A stretch of 64,000 nt of DNA from JBDGYW01 sp964518955 (GTDB lineage Bacteria; Gemmatimonadota; Gemmatimonadetes; Gemmatimonadales; GWC2-71-9). Location: the NCBI GenBank assembly GCA_964518955.1, contig CAZFHS010000010.1:1-64000 (forward strand). The letters are read 5' to 3'. Position 1 is the first letter of the stretch. Each line of letters starts with the position of its first letter. This document shows positions 1-10,082 of the stretch, one piece after another. The notes under the pieces were generated by a model. It had not been told where the DNA came from, did not search any database, and saw only the letters and a program-made list of their open reading frames with translations. A program made the translations under genes and the position numbers.

Positions 1-80
1 TCGTCGCAAACAACGCCGACTCAATTCAAACGTTCACTATCAGAGAACAGTGAGCACCTCGTGATGGAGGGCAGACGGAA

Positions 81-116
81 AGTGCCCGGCCCCGATTGCT
101 AACGGGACCGGGCACT
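81..116 (-). terminator. Hairpin terminator downstream of susD
   Basis: A strong inverted repeat: AGTGCCCGG pairs with CCGGGCACT, and after one mismatch CCCG pairs with CGGG, closing an 8-base loop. It lies about 45 bases past the susD stop on the minus strand. The following bases on that strand (TTCCG) give only a weak U-tract. Likely ends the susCD transcript. Confidence 0.6.
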
Positions 117-161
117 CGTCTTGGTGGATGGCTGAGGGCGATTTAAACGCCGCGTTGCTGC

Positions 162-1940
162 TTACCAGCCGGTGTTCTGTACCAACACATCTGTCGTGGA
201 GCCCGTTTCCGGATCGGTGAGGCGGCTCAGTTCGATCTGAATGGCAGGGATCGGAAAGAGCATGTGCCGACTCGTAAAGGCGACCGCCGCCCCAAGATAT
301 GGTCTTCTCCCTTGTTCGACCGACATGAAGTCATTGAGGACTTGCTCGGCGATTCCCCAACGTCGCAAGTCAAAGAATCTCTCACCTTCCATGGCCAGCT
401 CAAGCCTTCTCTCGGTACGGACGGCTTCTCTGGCGTAGGCCTGGTCCCACCCAGCTGCCGGGTACAGACCGATCTCGTAGTCAGCCCACGTGATCGAGGC
501 ATCGTCGATGGGCACGGCCACGTTCGTGGCATCACTTCCAAGACCTTGTGCGACAACACCTGCCCGTGTTCTGATCTCATTGACTATGTCGCGGGCAGTA
601 GCGAGATCTCCCGCCTCAACTTCCGCTTCGGCCAGCAACAGCAGCAGATCGGCATAGCGGTAAATGTGGATGTTCATTGAACTCGTCTGAGTTGGCACCC
701 AGCCGACATTCGCCACGGCACCACTCGCATCTTCATAGGCGGTCTTTTTGGGACTGTACGGGCCTCCGTAAGCCGGCGCCCGGATCCAGCCGGCCGCGTG
801 GGCTCCCCAGTCTTTATACGGTACGCCATCCCTACCGACCGTCCAATCCAGCCGCGGATCCAGTGTCATAGCGGCCGAGGCTGTAGCGTCGAGGTTATCA
901 TCGCGTGCGTTCCACGTATTATCTGACAAGGACAGTGGCAGCCCACTGGCATCAACCGAGAAGAAGTTCACCAGGTTTTGCGAAGGCTGGTGAAATCCAC
1001 AACAGCCGAACGGACTTCCACCATGTGGGAAATTCAGTCGTTCGCCCCAGTTCGCGTTGTCCGCGTTCGGGTTTCCATCGTTGGCGGAGGCCTGATACGC
1101 CAAGATGGTTTCAGAACCGTTGGAGTACTCCAGAAAACCGGTCCACACTTGGGAGTGGTCGGCCTCCAGATCGTAGGGGCCGTTGTTCCTGACGTCACGC
1201 AACGTCGTTAGTGCCCCTGCGATGTCGTCGTCGAACATCTGCACTCTGCCCTTGTACGCTTTCGCGGTCCACGACGTCACTCTACCCACTTCCCCATTCC
1301 TCGGGGTAGCAGGAAGCAGTGATATGGCTTGGTCGATATCTGCCAAAACGAGCGCGACCGCATCCACGCCCTCGTTGGACTTGTAATAGGACGTGTCCGC
1401 TTCGGTGTAGTATGGGATGTTGCCCCATATCCGCCAGGCTTCGAAGTGGAAGTGCGCACGCAAGAACAGCGCCTCACCCAAAATGCCGTTCTGGTTTTCC
1501 GTGGAGATCTCAGCCGGGTCTGCTTCGACCACTGCGTTCAGCAGATTGATCGTGGCGTTGGCTCGCACAATTGCCTCGTACGAGTGGCGCCATCTGTCGT
1601 TCAGGTAGTCTTCAGCTCCACCGGTCGTCCAGATGTACATCTCGATGTCCGTTATCGGGGGTTGATCTGAGGCTTCGGACCCCTTGTAGGCATCGTCACT
1701 CGTTACACTTCCCCACACCCAGTTGCTGGCGGCGGACCCCCAGGCACCGAAGGTGCGGTCTAGCATTCTGTACGTGGAAATGAGGTTGCCTTCTACACCC
1801 GCCTCATTCGCCAGCGTTGCCTCATCCAAGCTACCTTGCGGGTTCGCAACCAGGAAATCCTCGCAAGCATACACCGAACCTGCCACGAAGATCAGGAGAG
1901 CCCACCTGGATAGCAGTCTGAATCGAAATAGCGATTTCAT
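162..1940 (-). CDS. SusD/RagB-family outer-membrane nutrient-binding lipoprotein
   Basis: SusD-like proteins sit on the outer surface, bind oligosaccharides or peptides, and lid the SusC channel. The 592-residue product has a lipoprotein signal ending in the lipobox VYAC (Cys26), the SusD helical body, and the typical C-terminal RagB/SusD region with an RRLELAMEGERFFDLRRW motif. The start ATG follows AAGGAGACTG. It lies 24 bases downstream of susC on the same strand, forming the usual susC-susD pair. It is in the same reading frame as susC, separated by a TAG stop. The substrate cannot be told from sequence; no glycosidase is directly attached. Confidence 0.93.
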   Translation of the reverse strand: MKSLFRFRLLSRWALLIFVAGSVYACEDFLVANPQGSLDEATLANEAGVEGNLISTYRMLDRTFGAWGSAASNWVWGSVTSDDAYKGSEASDQPPITDIEMYIWTTGGAEDYLNDRWRHSYEAIVRANATINLLNAVVEADPAEISTENQNGILGEALFLRAHFHFEAWRIWGNIPYYTEADTSYYKSNEGVDAVALVLADIDQAISLLPATPRNGEVGRVTSWTAKAYKGRVQMFDDDIAGALTTLRDVRNNGPYDLEADHSQVWTGFLEYSNGSETILAYQASANDGNPNADNANWGERLNFPHGGSPFGCCGFHQPSQNLVNFFSVDASGLPLSLSDNTWNARDDNLDATASAAMTLDPRLDWTVGRDGVPYKDWGAHAAGWIRAPAYGGPYSPKKTAYEDASGAVANVGWVPTQTSSMNIHIYRYADLLLLLAEAEVEAGDLATARDIVNEIRTRAGVVAQGLGSDATNVAVPIDDASITWADYEIGLYPAAGWDQAYAREAVRTERRLELAMEGERFFDLRRWGIAEQVLNDFMSVEQGRRPYLGAAVAFTSRHMLFPIPAIQIELSRLTDPETGSTTDVLVQNTGW

Positions 1941-1964
1941 TGGTTTCAGTCTCCTTACTAGCCA

Positions 1965-4900
1965 CTAGAAAGTGACGTTGATTCCCAGGCTGAGCGTCTT
2001 GCTGCTCGGATACGCACCTCTGTCCCAACCCCGGTACTGATCTCTGACGTCGCCTGCCGCTGCACCGACCGCTTGCGCGGGCAGCGATGGATCGAGACCC
2101 GGATACCCCGTTAGGGTAAGCAGGTTTTCCGCCTGCACATAAACCCTCATTCCGGTTATGTACGACTGCGGAACACGGTACCCGATCTGTAGGTTCCGAA
2201 GCCTCACGTACGATCCATCCTCGACGTAGAAGCTGCTGACTTGCTGACCGCTGAACGTATCGTTGCGGTCCAGTCGCGGATACTTGGCGTCGGGGTTGGT
2301 CACAACGTCGTTTTCCACTACCGCAGATTCGGTCAGCAGATCTTCCCGGACGTTGGTGCTGAAGTTCTGGAACACGTAGAACTGCTTGTTCACATCCATT
2401 ATTTCGTTCCCGATGGACGCGAACACAGTTGCACTGAAGTCGAACCTTCCGTAATTCAGCTCCAAATCGAAGCCGCCCACGAAGTCCGGGTGCGGATCAC
2501 CAATAATCGTCCGGTCATCGGCGTTGATCACTCCGTCCGGCCCGTCGATAACGCCGTCGCCGTCGTTGTCCGTCGGTTGGTCGACGAAGCGAAGCCGGCC
2601 AACGGCAGCGCCATCCTGAGTGGCATGGGAATCCACCTCACCCTGATTGAGGAAGATGCCGTCGTTTTCCAGGCCATAGAATGCCCCGATCGGATCGCCA
2701 ATCCGGTTGATGGCCCTGAATCCGTAGCGAGCACCGATCGCTTCACTGAGGAAGAAGTCCTGAACACCGTCAATGCGTACGATTTCGTTCTTGTAGGTGC
2801 TTCCGTTAAACGTGATACCCCAATCACCATCGCCGATGCTTCCGGTGAAGCCGAGCGAGAAGTCTATCCCGGTATTCTTCATCTGGCCGATATTGACGAT
2901 AGGCGGAGATGCCTGTCCCGCGGTCCCCGGTACCGGCGGTGCGAACAGCAGATTATCCGTGTCCCGTTGGTAGGCATCCACCACGAGACTCGCATTGCCA
3001 CCCATGAACTCGACATCCAAACCGAGATTCATGGATTGGTTCTCTTCCCACTTCAGGTTGGGGTTGCCCAGCGCCGTCTGCCTGAAGCCCGGAGCGATCG
3101 AGCTTCCTGAACCGGTGATGTCGTAGTACGTGGTTCCAGTCGAGCCACCGAACTGGGAAACCACGCGGCCTTGCGGGATGCTCTGGTTACCAGTGACACC
3201 CCACCCAAACCGTAGCATGATGTTGGTGAAGAACTGGTTGTCCCGCAGGAAAGGCTCCTCGGACAATCTCCATCCAGCGCTGAACGCGGGGAACGTGCCC
3301 CAGCGGTTTGCCTCTCCGAACGTCGAAGAACCGTCATACCGAAGCGTGAAGTTCAGGTGATAACGTTCGGCGAAATTGTAATCGACCTTTCCGAAGGCGG
3401 ACAGCAGCGAGCCTATGCTACCACCGCTGTTTACGTTCTTCGTATCCGGGTCTCCGATTGCGTCCTGAATGTACCAGGCATTGATGTCCGTGGTGATCAG
3501 GTTGTTGATGCTGGCACCGAGAGATCTGTACCTGCTCTTGCTCGCTTCCTGACCCACCAGTACCTCGACGTTGTGCCGATCGGCCAACACGGTCGAGTAG
3601 GTCAGCGTGTTGCTCCAGGTCCAGCTCCTGAAGGAGTCGAAGAACTCACTGATACCGTTTGTGAATGAAGGTTCGGAATCTTCGGGGTCCATGGGATCGA
3701 AGCTCGTCTGAGACGCGCTACTCATGTTGAACCCGAGCGTGGACCTCAGCTGCAGATCCTGCGTAACGTCGAGGTTGGCATACACGTTTCCGAACAGAAC
3801 CGTTTGCTTGTAGACGTCGTCCTTGTTGGCCCATGCCGCCTTGAGCGGGTTCGAATTATTGCCGCATGTCACACATTTCCCCGAGGCGAAGTGCGGTCCG
3901 GGATCTTCCCCTGCGGCTTCCCTTCGCTCACCCTCGATCGTATAAACCGGGATGATGGGCTGCATCAGGATGTTCTTGCCCATGATGCCACCTTCGCCCC
4001 CTCCGTCGCCCCTGCCGCCGTATGACTCCTGGAGAGACAGCGACACATTCTCACCGAGTGTGAGCGCGCCCGTATTGAACTCGGTGTTGACGCGAATACT
4101 GCCACGCTCGAATAGGTTATACGCCGCGGTGCCTTCCTGATTGAGATAGTTGAAGGAAGCGGTGTAGCGGTGGTCCGTGCCGCCTCCTCTGACACTCACG
4201 TTGGCATCCGTACTCAAAGCGGGGCTGAAAACGGCATCCCACCAATCCGTACCGGGGCTGCCGCGCATGACCAAGGTGTTCGGCCACGCATACGAATCCT
4301 CATCCGCACTCGTCGTCTGGCTGACTCCATCGTTTGGCCAGATGTAAGCTGGAACGCTGGGACTGCCAGGGCTGCCGAAGATGTTCTCAGGAGGAGCCTG
4401 CCCGGCGTTTACATAACCGCGCCTGACAACTTCGTAGTAATCCAGGGCGTCAGTTATGAGGAAGTCGTTATAACCGCGGGTTGGTGTGGCTACACCCATC
4501 TTGACGTCCGCCGTGAACTGGGGTGCACCCTGTTGGCCTCGAATCGTCTGAATGATGACGACACCGTTCGTGGCTCGAGAGCCGTAGATCGATGCAGCCG
4601 ATGCATCCTTCAGAACCTGAATGGACTCGACGTCGTTTGGACTCAGGAAGTTTAGGTATGAGCTCTCGACCGGTGTTCCGTCGATGATGTAGAGCGGATC
4701 GTTGTTTTGGAACGAACTGACACCGCGAATTCGCACGGTGCTTCGCCCACCGGGATTGCCGCTCGCGTTGACCGTGATGCCCGGGACGCGCCCGTCCAGC
4801 CTCTGCAGGACACTCGCAGAAGTCTGCCGCTCGAGGCTAGGCATCTCGACGGTAGTGATGGCACCGGTGATGTCGGCCCGTCGCTGTTCGGTATAACCCG

Positions 4901-5246
4901 TTATGACGACAGCGTCCAACACCGCAATGGCGGGTTCCATGACGACATCGAGCGTCCTGCGGCCGCCAACGTTTACCGCGACCGCACGATACCCGATGGC
5001 GGTCAGAAGCAATACGCCATCAGTGGGCACCGCGGTGAACGAGTATCTCCCGTCCGCATCAGTGCTCGCGCGCATATCGGTGCCCTGGACTCGCACAGCT
5101 ACGGCCCGAATGGGATCACCCTCCATAGAGGTCACCCGTCCAGAGACCGTTATCTGTTGGGCCAGCGCAGTCCCGCACAGAACCAGTGCTAACACGAAAC
5201 TCGTACCCAGTTCGCGCGGGTGTTTGCGTAGTAGCATTCTTCTCAT
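1965..5246 (-). CDS. SusC/RagA-family TonB-linked outer-membrane transporter
   Basis: A TonB-dependent channel of 1093 residues that imports a ligand delivered by its SusD partner. Residues 1-29 form a signal peptide (cleavage near ALAQ). A carboxypeptidase-regulatory-like domain spans about 31-110, then the plug with the SusC hallmark KDASAASIYGSRATNGV, then the 22-strand barrel ending in an aromatic (GINVTF). The start follows GGGGGAG. A second Met at position 4 is an alternative start. It ends in TAG (1965-1967), in phase with the downstream susD start. A palindromic element lies about 420 bases upstream. Confidence 0.93.
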   Translation of the reverse strand: MRRMLLRKHPRELGTSFVLALVLCGTALAQQITVSGRVTSMEGDPIRAVAVRVQGTDMRASTDADGRYSFTAVPTDGVLLLTAIGYRAVAVNVGGRRTLDVVMEPAIAVLDAVVITGYTEQRRADITGAITTVEMPSLERQTSASVLQRLDGRVPGITVNASGNPGGRSTVRIRGVSSFQNNDPLYIIDGTPVESSYLNFLSPNDVESIQVLKDASAASIYGSRATNGVVIIQTIRGQQGAPQFTADVKMGVATPTRGYNDFLITDALDYYEVVRRGYVNAGQAPPENIFGSPGSPSVPAYIWPNDGVSQTTSADEDSYAWPNTLVMRGSPGTDWWDAVFSPALSTDANVSVRGGGTDHRYTASFNYLNQEGTAAYNLFERGSIRVNTEFNTGALTLGENVSLSLQESYGGRGDGGGEGGIMGKNILMQPIIPVYTIEGERREAAGEDPGPHFASGKCVTCGNNSNPLKAAWANKDDVYKQTVLFGNVYANLDVTQDLQLRSTLGFNMSSASQTSFDPMDPEDSEPSFTNGISEFFDSFRSWTWSNTLTYSTVLADRHNVEVLVGQEASKSRYRSLGASINNLITTDINAWYIQDAIGDPDTKNVNSGGSIGSLLSAFGKVDYNFAERYHLNFTLRYDGSSTFGEANRWGTFPAFSAGWRLSEEPFLRDNQFFTNIMLRFGWGVTGNQSIPQGRVVSQFGGSTGTTYYDITGSGSSIAPGFRQTALGNPNLKWEENQSMNLGLDVEFMGGNASLVVDAYQRDTDNLLFAPPVPGTAGQASPPIVNIGQMKNTGIDFSLGFTGSIGDGDWGITFNGSTYKNEIVRIDGVQDFFLSEAIGARYGFRAINRIGDPIGAFYGLENDGIFLNQGEVDSHATQDGAAVGRLRFVDQPTDNDGDGVIDGPDGVINADDRTIIGDPHPDFVGGFDLELNYGRFDFSATVFASIGNEIMDVNKQFYVFQNFSTNVREDLLTESAVVENDVVTNPDAKYPRLDRNDTFSGQQVSSFYVEDGSYVRLRNLQIGYRVPQSYITGMRVYVQAENLLTLTGYPGLDPSLPAQAVGAAAGDVRDQYRGWDRGAYPSSKTLSLGINVTF

Positions 5247-5742
5247 GGCTGTCGTCTCCCCCTTGCTCCAGGTTTTTGGGTGGCCTTGTGACGTCTATTC
5301 GTCTTCAGCTCCCAATACGTGCTAGCCTGCAATACAGCCGCCAAAGAGCTTCGACGAACCTGATTGATGATTGATGACCGCATCTATGTGAACAGGAAAA
5401 TGAGTCTTCAAGGCGGACCATTTGTCGTTGTCTTCCGGGCTATCGGTCGCGAGCGAGGCGGGAACTTTCGGGCCCGTCGCCACCTGCGTCCGCAACCGAG
5501 CCAACCCCGCTGAATAACTGAAGTGGTGAGCTGGCCGGAAGGACTTCTTAGCGTCAACGCCAACAGCTCGAAAAGCGTGCATACGGCGGCTCTCAAGTCC
5601 TCCGGAAACTGCCAATCCAAGAGATCATATGGCTTATTCATCGACCCCACAAGAAGGCTTTTAAGGGTAACCTGTACAGGTTACACAAAACAGACTACAC
5701 TTCTGCGCGTTGAGCCAGTGCAGCCGATCTCTGCTGACCTCA
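5247..5742. other. Intergenic region upstream of susC
   Basis: No convincing gene in these 496 bases; the short open frames here lack ribosome sites and family-like features. The region holds the susC leader and a perfect 18-base palindrome at 5667-5684 (listed separately). I see no clear sigma-70 promoter. Confidence 0.5.
5667..5684. promoter_or_regulatory. Perfect 18-bp palindrome, candidate operator for susCD
   Basis: GTAACCTGTACAGGTTAC is its own reverse complement. It lies between susC and the small LuxR-type gene. The ACCTGTAC...AGGT core resembles sites of LuxR-type dimers, but this is resemblance only. A related inverted repeat (CTACCTG-N7-CAGGTAG) is found at 12627-12647 in front of another sugar gene. 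Confidence 0.45.
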
Positions 5743-6051
5743 TTACAGGGATCGGAACTCAGCAAATATTCGCACTAGAAGTTGCTGGCGACCTTGGACA
5801 TTCAGTTTTCGGTATATCCTCCACAAATATGTGTGAACGGTGTGCGGCGAGATCCCCAGTTGTTCTGCGATGCGCTTCTCCGATGCGCCGTCGAACAGTG
5901 CCTGGACGATTGAGACCTCGCGCTGCGACAGGCCGAGGGCCGCGGAAAGCGAGCGCCACTCGTTCGGATCGAACACGTCATGGCCTACGCCATTCTCGCC
6001 AGTACGTGCCGAGCCCATTCCACGCTGCTCTCGAGTGTCAGGATTTTCCAT
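5743..6051 (-). CDS. Small LuxR/GerE-type helix-turn-helix regulator
   Basis: A 102-residue protein made almost only of a GerE-type DNA-binding domain (about residues 36-100). The recognition region reads GISPHTVHTYLWRIYRKL, and LSQREVSIVQALFDG is the typical first helix. There is no receiver or autoinducer domain, so it may need a partner or act constitutively. The start ATG follows GAGG at proper spacing. It sits upstream of the susCD pair on the same strand, and the palindrome at 5667-5684 lies just downstream of its stop, so control of susC is plausible but unproven. Confidence 0.8.
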   Translation of the reverse strand: MENPDTREQRGMGSARTGENGVGHDVFDPNEWRSLSAALGLSQREVSIVQALFDGASEKRIAEQLGISPHTVHTYLWRIYRKLNVQGRQQLLVRIFAEFRSL

Positions 6052-6321
6052 AGCGGTACCTCATAACGCCGCCCGCGAGTGCCACGTCTACAGTTTTCAA
6101 TGTGGGACACAGCTTCAGCGACCCCGAATATGCAGCAAAGCGCGAGACATTGCCAGAAAGGATGTCAACAACAATCGAGAAGAACCGGCACCGCATCTCC
6201 GAGACGTTGGATAGCTTGAACTGATAGATTGTCGAAGATCGTGCAGGTACATAACATATGAAGATCGGTGGCCTTTGGTGGCTGCGACGCCGGTTCGGAT
6301 GAATCTTCATCTGGGGGTAAC

Positions 6322-7209
6322 ATGCGGTTCACGAGCTTTCTGCAGGTTCTGGTCTCCGCGGTCTCTTTCTGTGTATGCGGCTGCGACCGGACGCCGAATG
6401 CCGCAGCCCTCCAACAAGACTGTGAAGAAGGAAAAGCAGACGCCTGCTACAGCCTCGGCGACATGTATGAGGTTGGCGAGGGCGTCATCCAGGATCACTC
6501 CCGGGCAGCTGCGTTCTTTCAACAAGCGTGCGATGGCCGCAATGCTGCAGCATGCCGAAAACTCGCTACGATGTACAGGACCGGTGTGGGCGTGACTCTC
6601 GACAGTGCGCGCTCTGACACGCTATTTCAGCAAGCCTGTGACGGCGGAGACGCGCCGGCTTGTACCACGGCCGCCGATTCATACGCCCACGGCGAAGTAG
6701 ATAGTCGCGACTACGCGCGGGCCGCAGCACTCTATGCGTCGGCTTGCGGCGGTGGATATGCCGAGGGTTGTCGCGGACTCGGCACGCTGTACGCCAACGG
6801 CAGGGGGGTCACACAGAACGTGAACCGTGCTGCCTGGTTGTTTCGCCAGGCTTGTGACAGCGGCAGCGCAGAGGCCTGCAGCTATATCGGCATAATGCAC
6901 AGGATAGGCAGAGGTGCCGCTCGGGACAGTGCGCGCGCTCGATCGCTCCTTGAGCAGGCATGCGAGGGTGGGTTTGCAGAGGGCTGCTTCAACCTCGCCG
7001 CTATGTACACGGATGGTTGGGGTGTCCCGCGGGATCGCCCCTACGCTGCACTACTCCTACGGCAGGCCTGTGACGGTGGGTACGGTGCCGGCTGTTACAA
7101 TCTCGGCGCCATGCACCGACGTGGTGACGGAGTCCCTCGGGATAGCGCGCGCGCCGTGTCGCTGATGCGCAGGGCATGCGAGCTAGGGTTCGCTCTGGCG
7201 TGTAGGTGA
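6322..7209 (+). CDS. Sel1-repeat (Hcp-like) cysteine-rich lipoprotein
   Basis: A 295-residue protein starting at the ATG after GGGGGTAAC; an upstream in-frame ATG at 6268 has no ribosome site and would hide the signal peptide. The signal ends in VCGC, a plausible lipobox. The rest is about eight Sel1-like repeats of roughly 36 residues with the pattern AC-x-LG-x-MY-x-G-x-GV-x-D-x-RA, each with paired cysteines. This is the layout of Helicobacter cysteine-rich proteins. Such repeats serve as protein-binding scaffolds. The partner is unknown. Confidence 0.85.
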   Translation: MRFTSFLQVLVSAVSFCVCGCDRTPNAAALQQDCEEGKADACYSLGDMYEVGEGVIQDHSRAAAFFQQACDGRNAAACRKLATMYRTGVGVTLDSARSDTLFQQACDGGDAPACTTAADSYAHGEVDSRDYARAAALYASACGGGYAEGCRGLGTLYANGRGVTQNVNRAAWLFRQACDSGSAEACSYIGIMHRIGRGAARDSARARSLLEQACEGGFAEGCFNLAAMYTDGWGVPRDRPYAALLLRQACDGGYGAGCYNLGAMHRRGDGVPRDSARAVSLMRRACELGFALACR

Positions 7210-7245
7210 GAATCGCGGCAGTGGTTCGGGCGGCGAGCTAAGCCT

Positions 7246-7620
7246 TCACCAACACTGGTCCCAATGTACGATGTTGGCCGCATCGGCTCGGCCAACCGCA
7301 TGGTCGGGGGGCCCAAGCCCCGTAATGGTCCACTTCCAGCCACTTTGTTCTCGGGGGTAGAACGGAACCGTGAAGTACTTGGTTCTGGTCGCTTGCATCT
7401 GGAACCAAAGCTGCTGCTGAGAATCGTTATTGGGCAGCGCGACACATTTCTGCTCGCCTGGTAGCACGTTGCCATACACGCGACCTGCACCGCCTACGCT
7501 TATCAGGTATGCCGACTGGTTGTCAATCAACAGGCTGATGCGGTAGGTATCGCGTTGGTCTTCGTGCGCGTGATGTAGGCACGCCGACACCGCCAACACA
7601 GCCAATACTAACCGCTTCAT
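7246..7620 (-). CDS. Small predicted lipoprotein, function unknown
   Basis: 124 residues with a short hydrophobic signal and lipobox VSAC (Cys14). The mature part looks beta-rich and ends in WKWTITG followed by a polar tail. I do not recognise the family. The gene stands alone, convergent with the Sel1-repeat gene. Confidence 0.6.
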   Translation of the reverse strand: MKRLVLAVLAVSACLHHAHEDQRDTYRISLLIDNQSAYLISVGGAGRVYGNVLPGEQKCVALPNNDSQQQLWFQMQATRTKYFTVPFYPREQSGWKWTITGLGPPDHAVGRADAANIVHWDQCW

Positions 7621-7835
7621 GTTGCACCTCCGAAGTCGAGCACGCCCTGGTACAGACGCTGTGCTGTTATCTCACGATAGCGCTCTTCTGCATATATGCC
7701 AACTGCACGCGCGCCGAAGGAGTCTCAATCCACGAAAAGTCGTTTCAGCAAAACGATGTGCATGAAACAGATCCGACAGGACGCGATGCGAAGCAGAGCG
7801 GGCATGAGCGGCAGCATGGCAAGCCGCGCCGGTCG

Positions 7836-10082
7836 TCACCTGGGGCGCAGCGTCACCGACGCATACGGCGCCAAAGGTAGTTGATCGAGCCTTCGTCCGG
7901 TGAACAGGTCGTAGTAGAACATATTCCGCCGGGCGTACGCATTGACCACGCCGGCCTGCAGGACGATCTGCCCAAACGGAACGTAAAACGCTCGGGCAAG
8001 CGACAGGTCGAGGCGGTGCACCATTGGCAGTCGCCCCGTGAAGGGCTTGTCGAGCAAGAGACGTGTTGTGCCGAGGGTGGAATTGACCTCGTACAGATCT
8101 CTGGCGAAGTCGAAGGCCTCGTCGAAGCCGATGGGCCGAGTGAAGGGGAGCCCCGAACCGAATTGCCACCGGGCTGACGCGGTGAAGGCTCCAAGGTCCA
8201 GGCTGAGGAGTGCGTTGATCTGATGGCGCCGGTCATGCGGAGGATGGTAGCGTTGTACCGGCTCGCCGAACCAGCTAGCGAATTCTCGCTGTGACGCCTC
8301 ATAGAGCGTCCAGCTGTATCCGTAACCGAGGAAGCCACTGAGGTGAGGGCTCGAGTATTCGAGCCTCACGTCGGTTCCCAAGGTCTTTCCTTCGGCGCGT
8401 CCGAGTTGGGTGGAGAACTGGGCCACCGCGCTCCACACCGTTACGGGAATTCCGGTCAGTCGCTTGTAGTATCCATCAACCGACCACCGGAGACCGCCAC
8501 CTAGAGGTTGTTGCCAGCCCAGCATGGCGTGAAGCGCCTTTAGGGACTCGCCTCTCGGCGCCTCCATCCACGCGACGAATACCGAGCTGACGTCACGCAT
8601 GTCGCTCATTCCGACGACGTACTGGCGGTACAGGCCCAGCGCCCCTTGGAGCGCTCCATTCGAGGAGCCGAAGGGTTCCCATCGTACCCGGAGCCGCGGC
8701 TCCACAGCAGTTCGCGGGGAGGCAACGAGGGCAACGCCCGGCCTCACCTCGACCCGGCTTCCGACACGCAACGTGGGTTCGGCGTACACGCTGAGGCCCG
8801 AGACGTCGTCACGCCCCGACGTTTGGCCACCGATCAGCTCCCCCGCATCGTAGGTCATGGCCTCGAAGTAGATTTCATAGCCTGCATCGACCGGTATCGA
8901 GCCGATCCGGCCAGTCGAGTGCAGGTCGTGCTGTATTCGATACAAGTTCGAGTGGAGTCGCGATGAACCGCGAGCCACTGCGTCGCTGCCGGACTTGGTG
9001 TAGCTCCAGTGTACCTCCAGCAGTTGGCCGCTCCGGAGTGTGACACACCGCACTCCCAAGAGCAGATTGTCCCATGCAACCCGCGATTCCTGGTCTTCGG
9101 GATCGAGCCGCCCTCGGTCCGCGGTACGGAGGGCGAGAGCTGAGCATCTGTCGTCGCGCTGGTGAGTGGTTGTCACCTTGAAGAGCTGGCTCTCGAACGT
9201 GAGTGGCTGCGTAGCGCCCAACAGTGTGCCGCTCGTCTCTTCGATCAGAGAGCGACGTACGGAGGCGAGTAACGTCGCCCCCTCGACCGGACCCTCGACG
9301 AGCGCCTCCGCGATGAACGGGCTCACCGATGCCGTGGCGCGGAAATTTTGCGGATTGCCCTCGCGGAGACGTACGTCCAACACCGAAGACGTGCGGCCCT
9401 GATACCGGGCACCAAAGCCGCCGGCGTAGAAGTCGGCACTAGAAACCAGATCTTCCGGGAACACCGAGAAGAAACCCAGTATATGGAAGGGTTGGTAAAT
9501 CGGGATGCCGTCCACGATTGCCATGTTCTCTGCCGGCGTCCCACCGCGTACGAAGAGTTGGCCACCACGATCGCCGGCAGTGGTTACCCCAGGGAGGGTC
9601 TGGAGGTACGAGACCAGGTCGCCCGATCCGCCGGGTACGGGCACCGCCCATACTTCAGCGGGGGTCACGACTTGGCGTCCCATGTCGGTGACGGCGGCAC
9701 CGCCTTCCGCAGTCACCACTAGTTCTTCGAGTTCCACGGCGGACTGCTCCAGGCGAAAGCTGACCCTCCGCTGTTCATCGGCTGCCAGCGTGATGATCTG
9801 CTCACGCCCCTGGTAGCCGACTCGCCGGCCCCGCAGCGTGTACCTGCCTGGTCTGATCCCTGGGATCTGGAAGAAACCGTTCCTGTCGGTGAGGGTGCGA
9901 TAGACAGTCCGCCCTCCGGTATCGAGCGTGATCGTCACGTTTTCCAATGGACCGCCCGTGCCCGAATCGGCCACGATTCCCAAAACTGCCGCCTGTTGGG
10001 CCGTGGCCATTACCGGAACGCAGCATAGCGTAGCCGCGGCCGCGAAGGCGGTCGCAACAACACCGAGTCGTACCGCGGTCAT
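7836..10082 (-). CDS. TonB-dependent receptor with carboxypeptidase-regulatory N-domain
   Basis: An outer-membrane receptor of 748 residues. Start chosen at the ATG at 10082, which overlaps the TGA of the upstream gene (ATGA) and begins a clear signal peptide ending near ATAQ; the open frame extends further upstream without one. Residues about 30-115 form a carboxypeptidase-D regulatory-like domain, followed by a plug domain with LPGVTT and QLFVRGG, and a C-terminal barrel ending in SVTLRPR. The overlap with the upstream lipoprotein gene implies translational coupling and a shared uptake role. Ligand unknown. Confidence 0.88.
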   Translation of the reverse strand: MTAVRLGVVATAFAAAATLCCVPVMATAQQAAVLGIVADSGTGGPLENVTITLDTGGRTVYRTLTDRNGFFQIPGIRPGRYTLRGRRVGYQGREQIITLAADEQRRVSFRLEQSAVELEELVVTAEGGAAVTDMGRQVVTPAEVWAVPVPGGSGDLVSYLQTLPGVTTAGDRGGQLFVRGGTPAENMAIVDGIPIYQPFHILGFFSVFPEDLVSSADFYAGGFGARYQGRTSSVLDVRLREGNPQNFRATASVSPFIAEALVEGPVEGATLLASVRRSLIEETSGTLLGATQPLTFESQLFKVTTTHQRDDRCSALALRTADRGRLDPEDQESRVAWDNLLLGVRCVTLRSGQLLEVHWSYTKSGSDAVARGSSRLHSNLYRIQHDLHSTGRIGSIPVDAGYEIYFEAMTYDAGELIGGQTSGRDDVSGLSVYAEPTLRVGSRVEVRPGVALVASPRTAVEPRLRVRWEPFGSSNGALQGALGLYRQYVVGMSDMRDVSSVFVAWMEAPRGESLKALHAMLGWQQPLGGGLRWSVDGYYKRLTGIPVTVWSAVAQFSTQLGRAEGKTLGTDVRLEYSSPHLSGFLGYGYSWTLYEASQREFASWFGEPVQRYHPPHDRRHQINALLSLDLGAFTASARWQFGSGLPFTRPIGFDEAFDFARDLYEVNSTLGTTRLLLDKPFTGRLPMVHRLDLSLARAFYVPFGQIVLQAGVVNAYARRNMFYYDLFTGRRLDQLPLAPYASVTLRPR

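Noticed and set aside
2241..3110. A 289-codon plus-strand open frame opposite susC
   Set aside because: It lies fully inside the antisense of a clear SusC coding region, has no ribosome site and no recognisable domain; it is a shadow of biased codon use.
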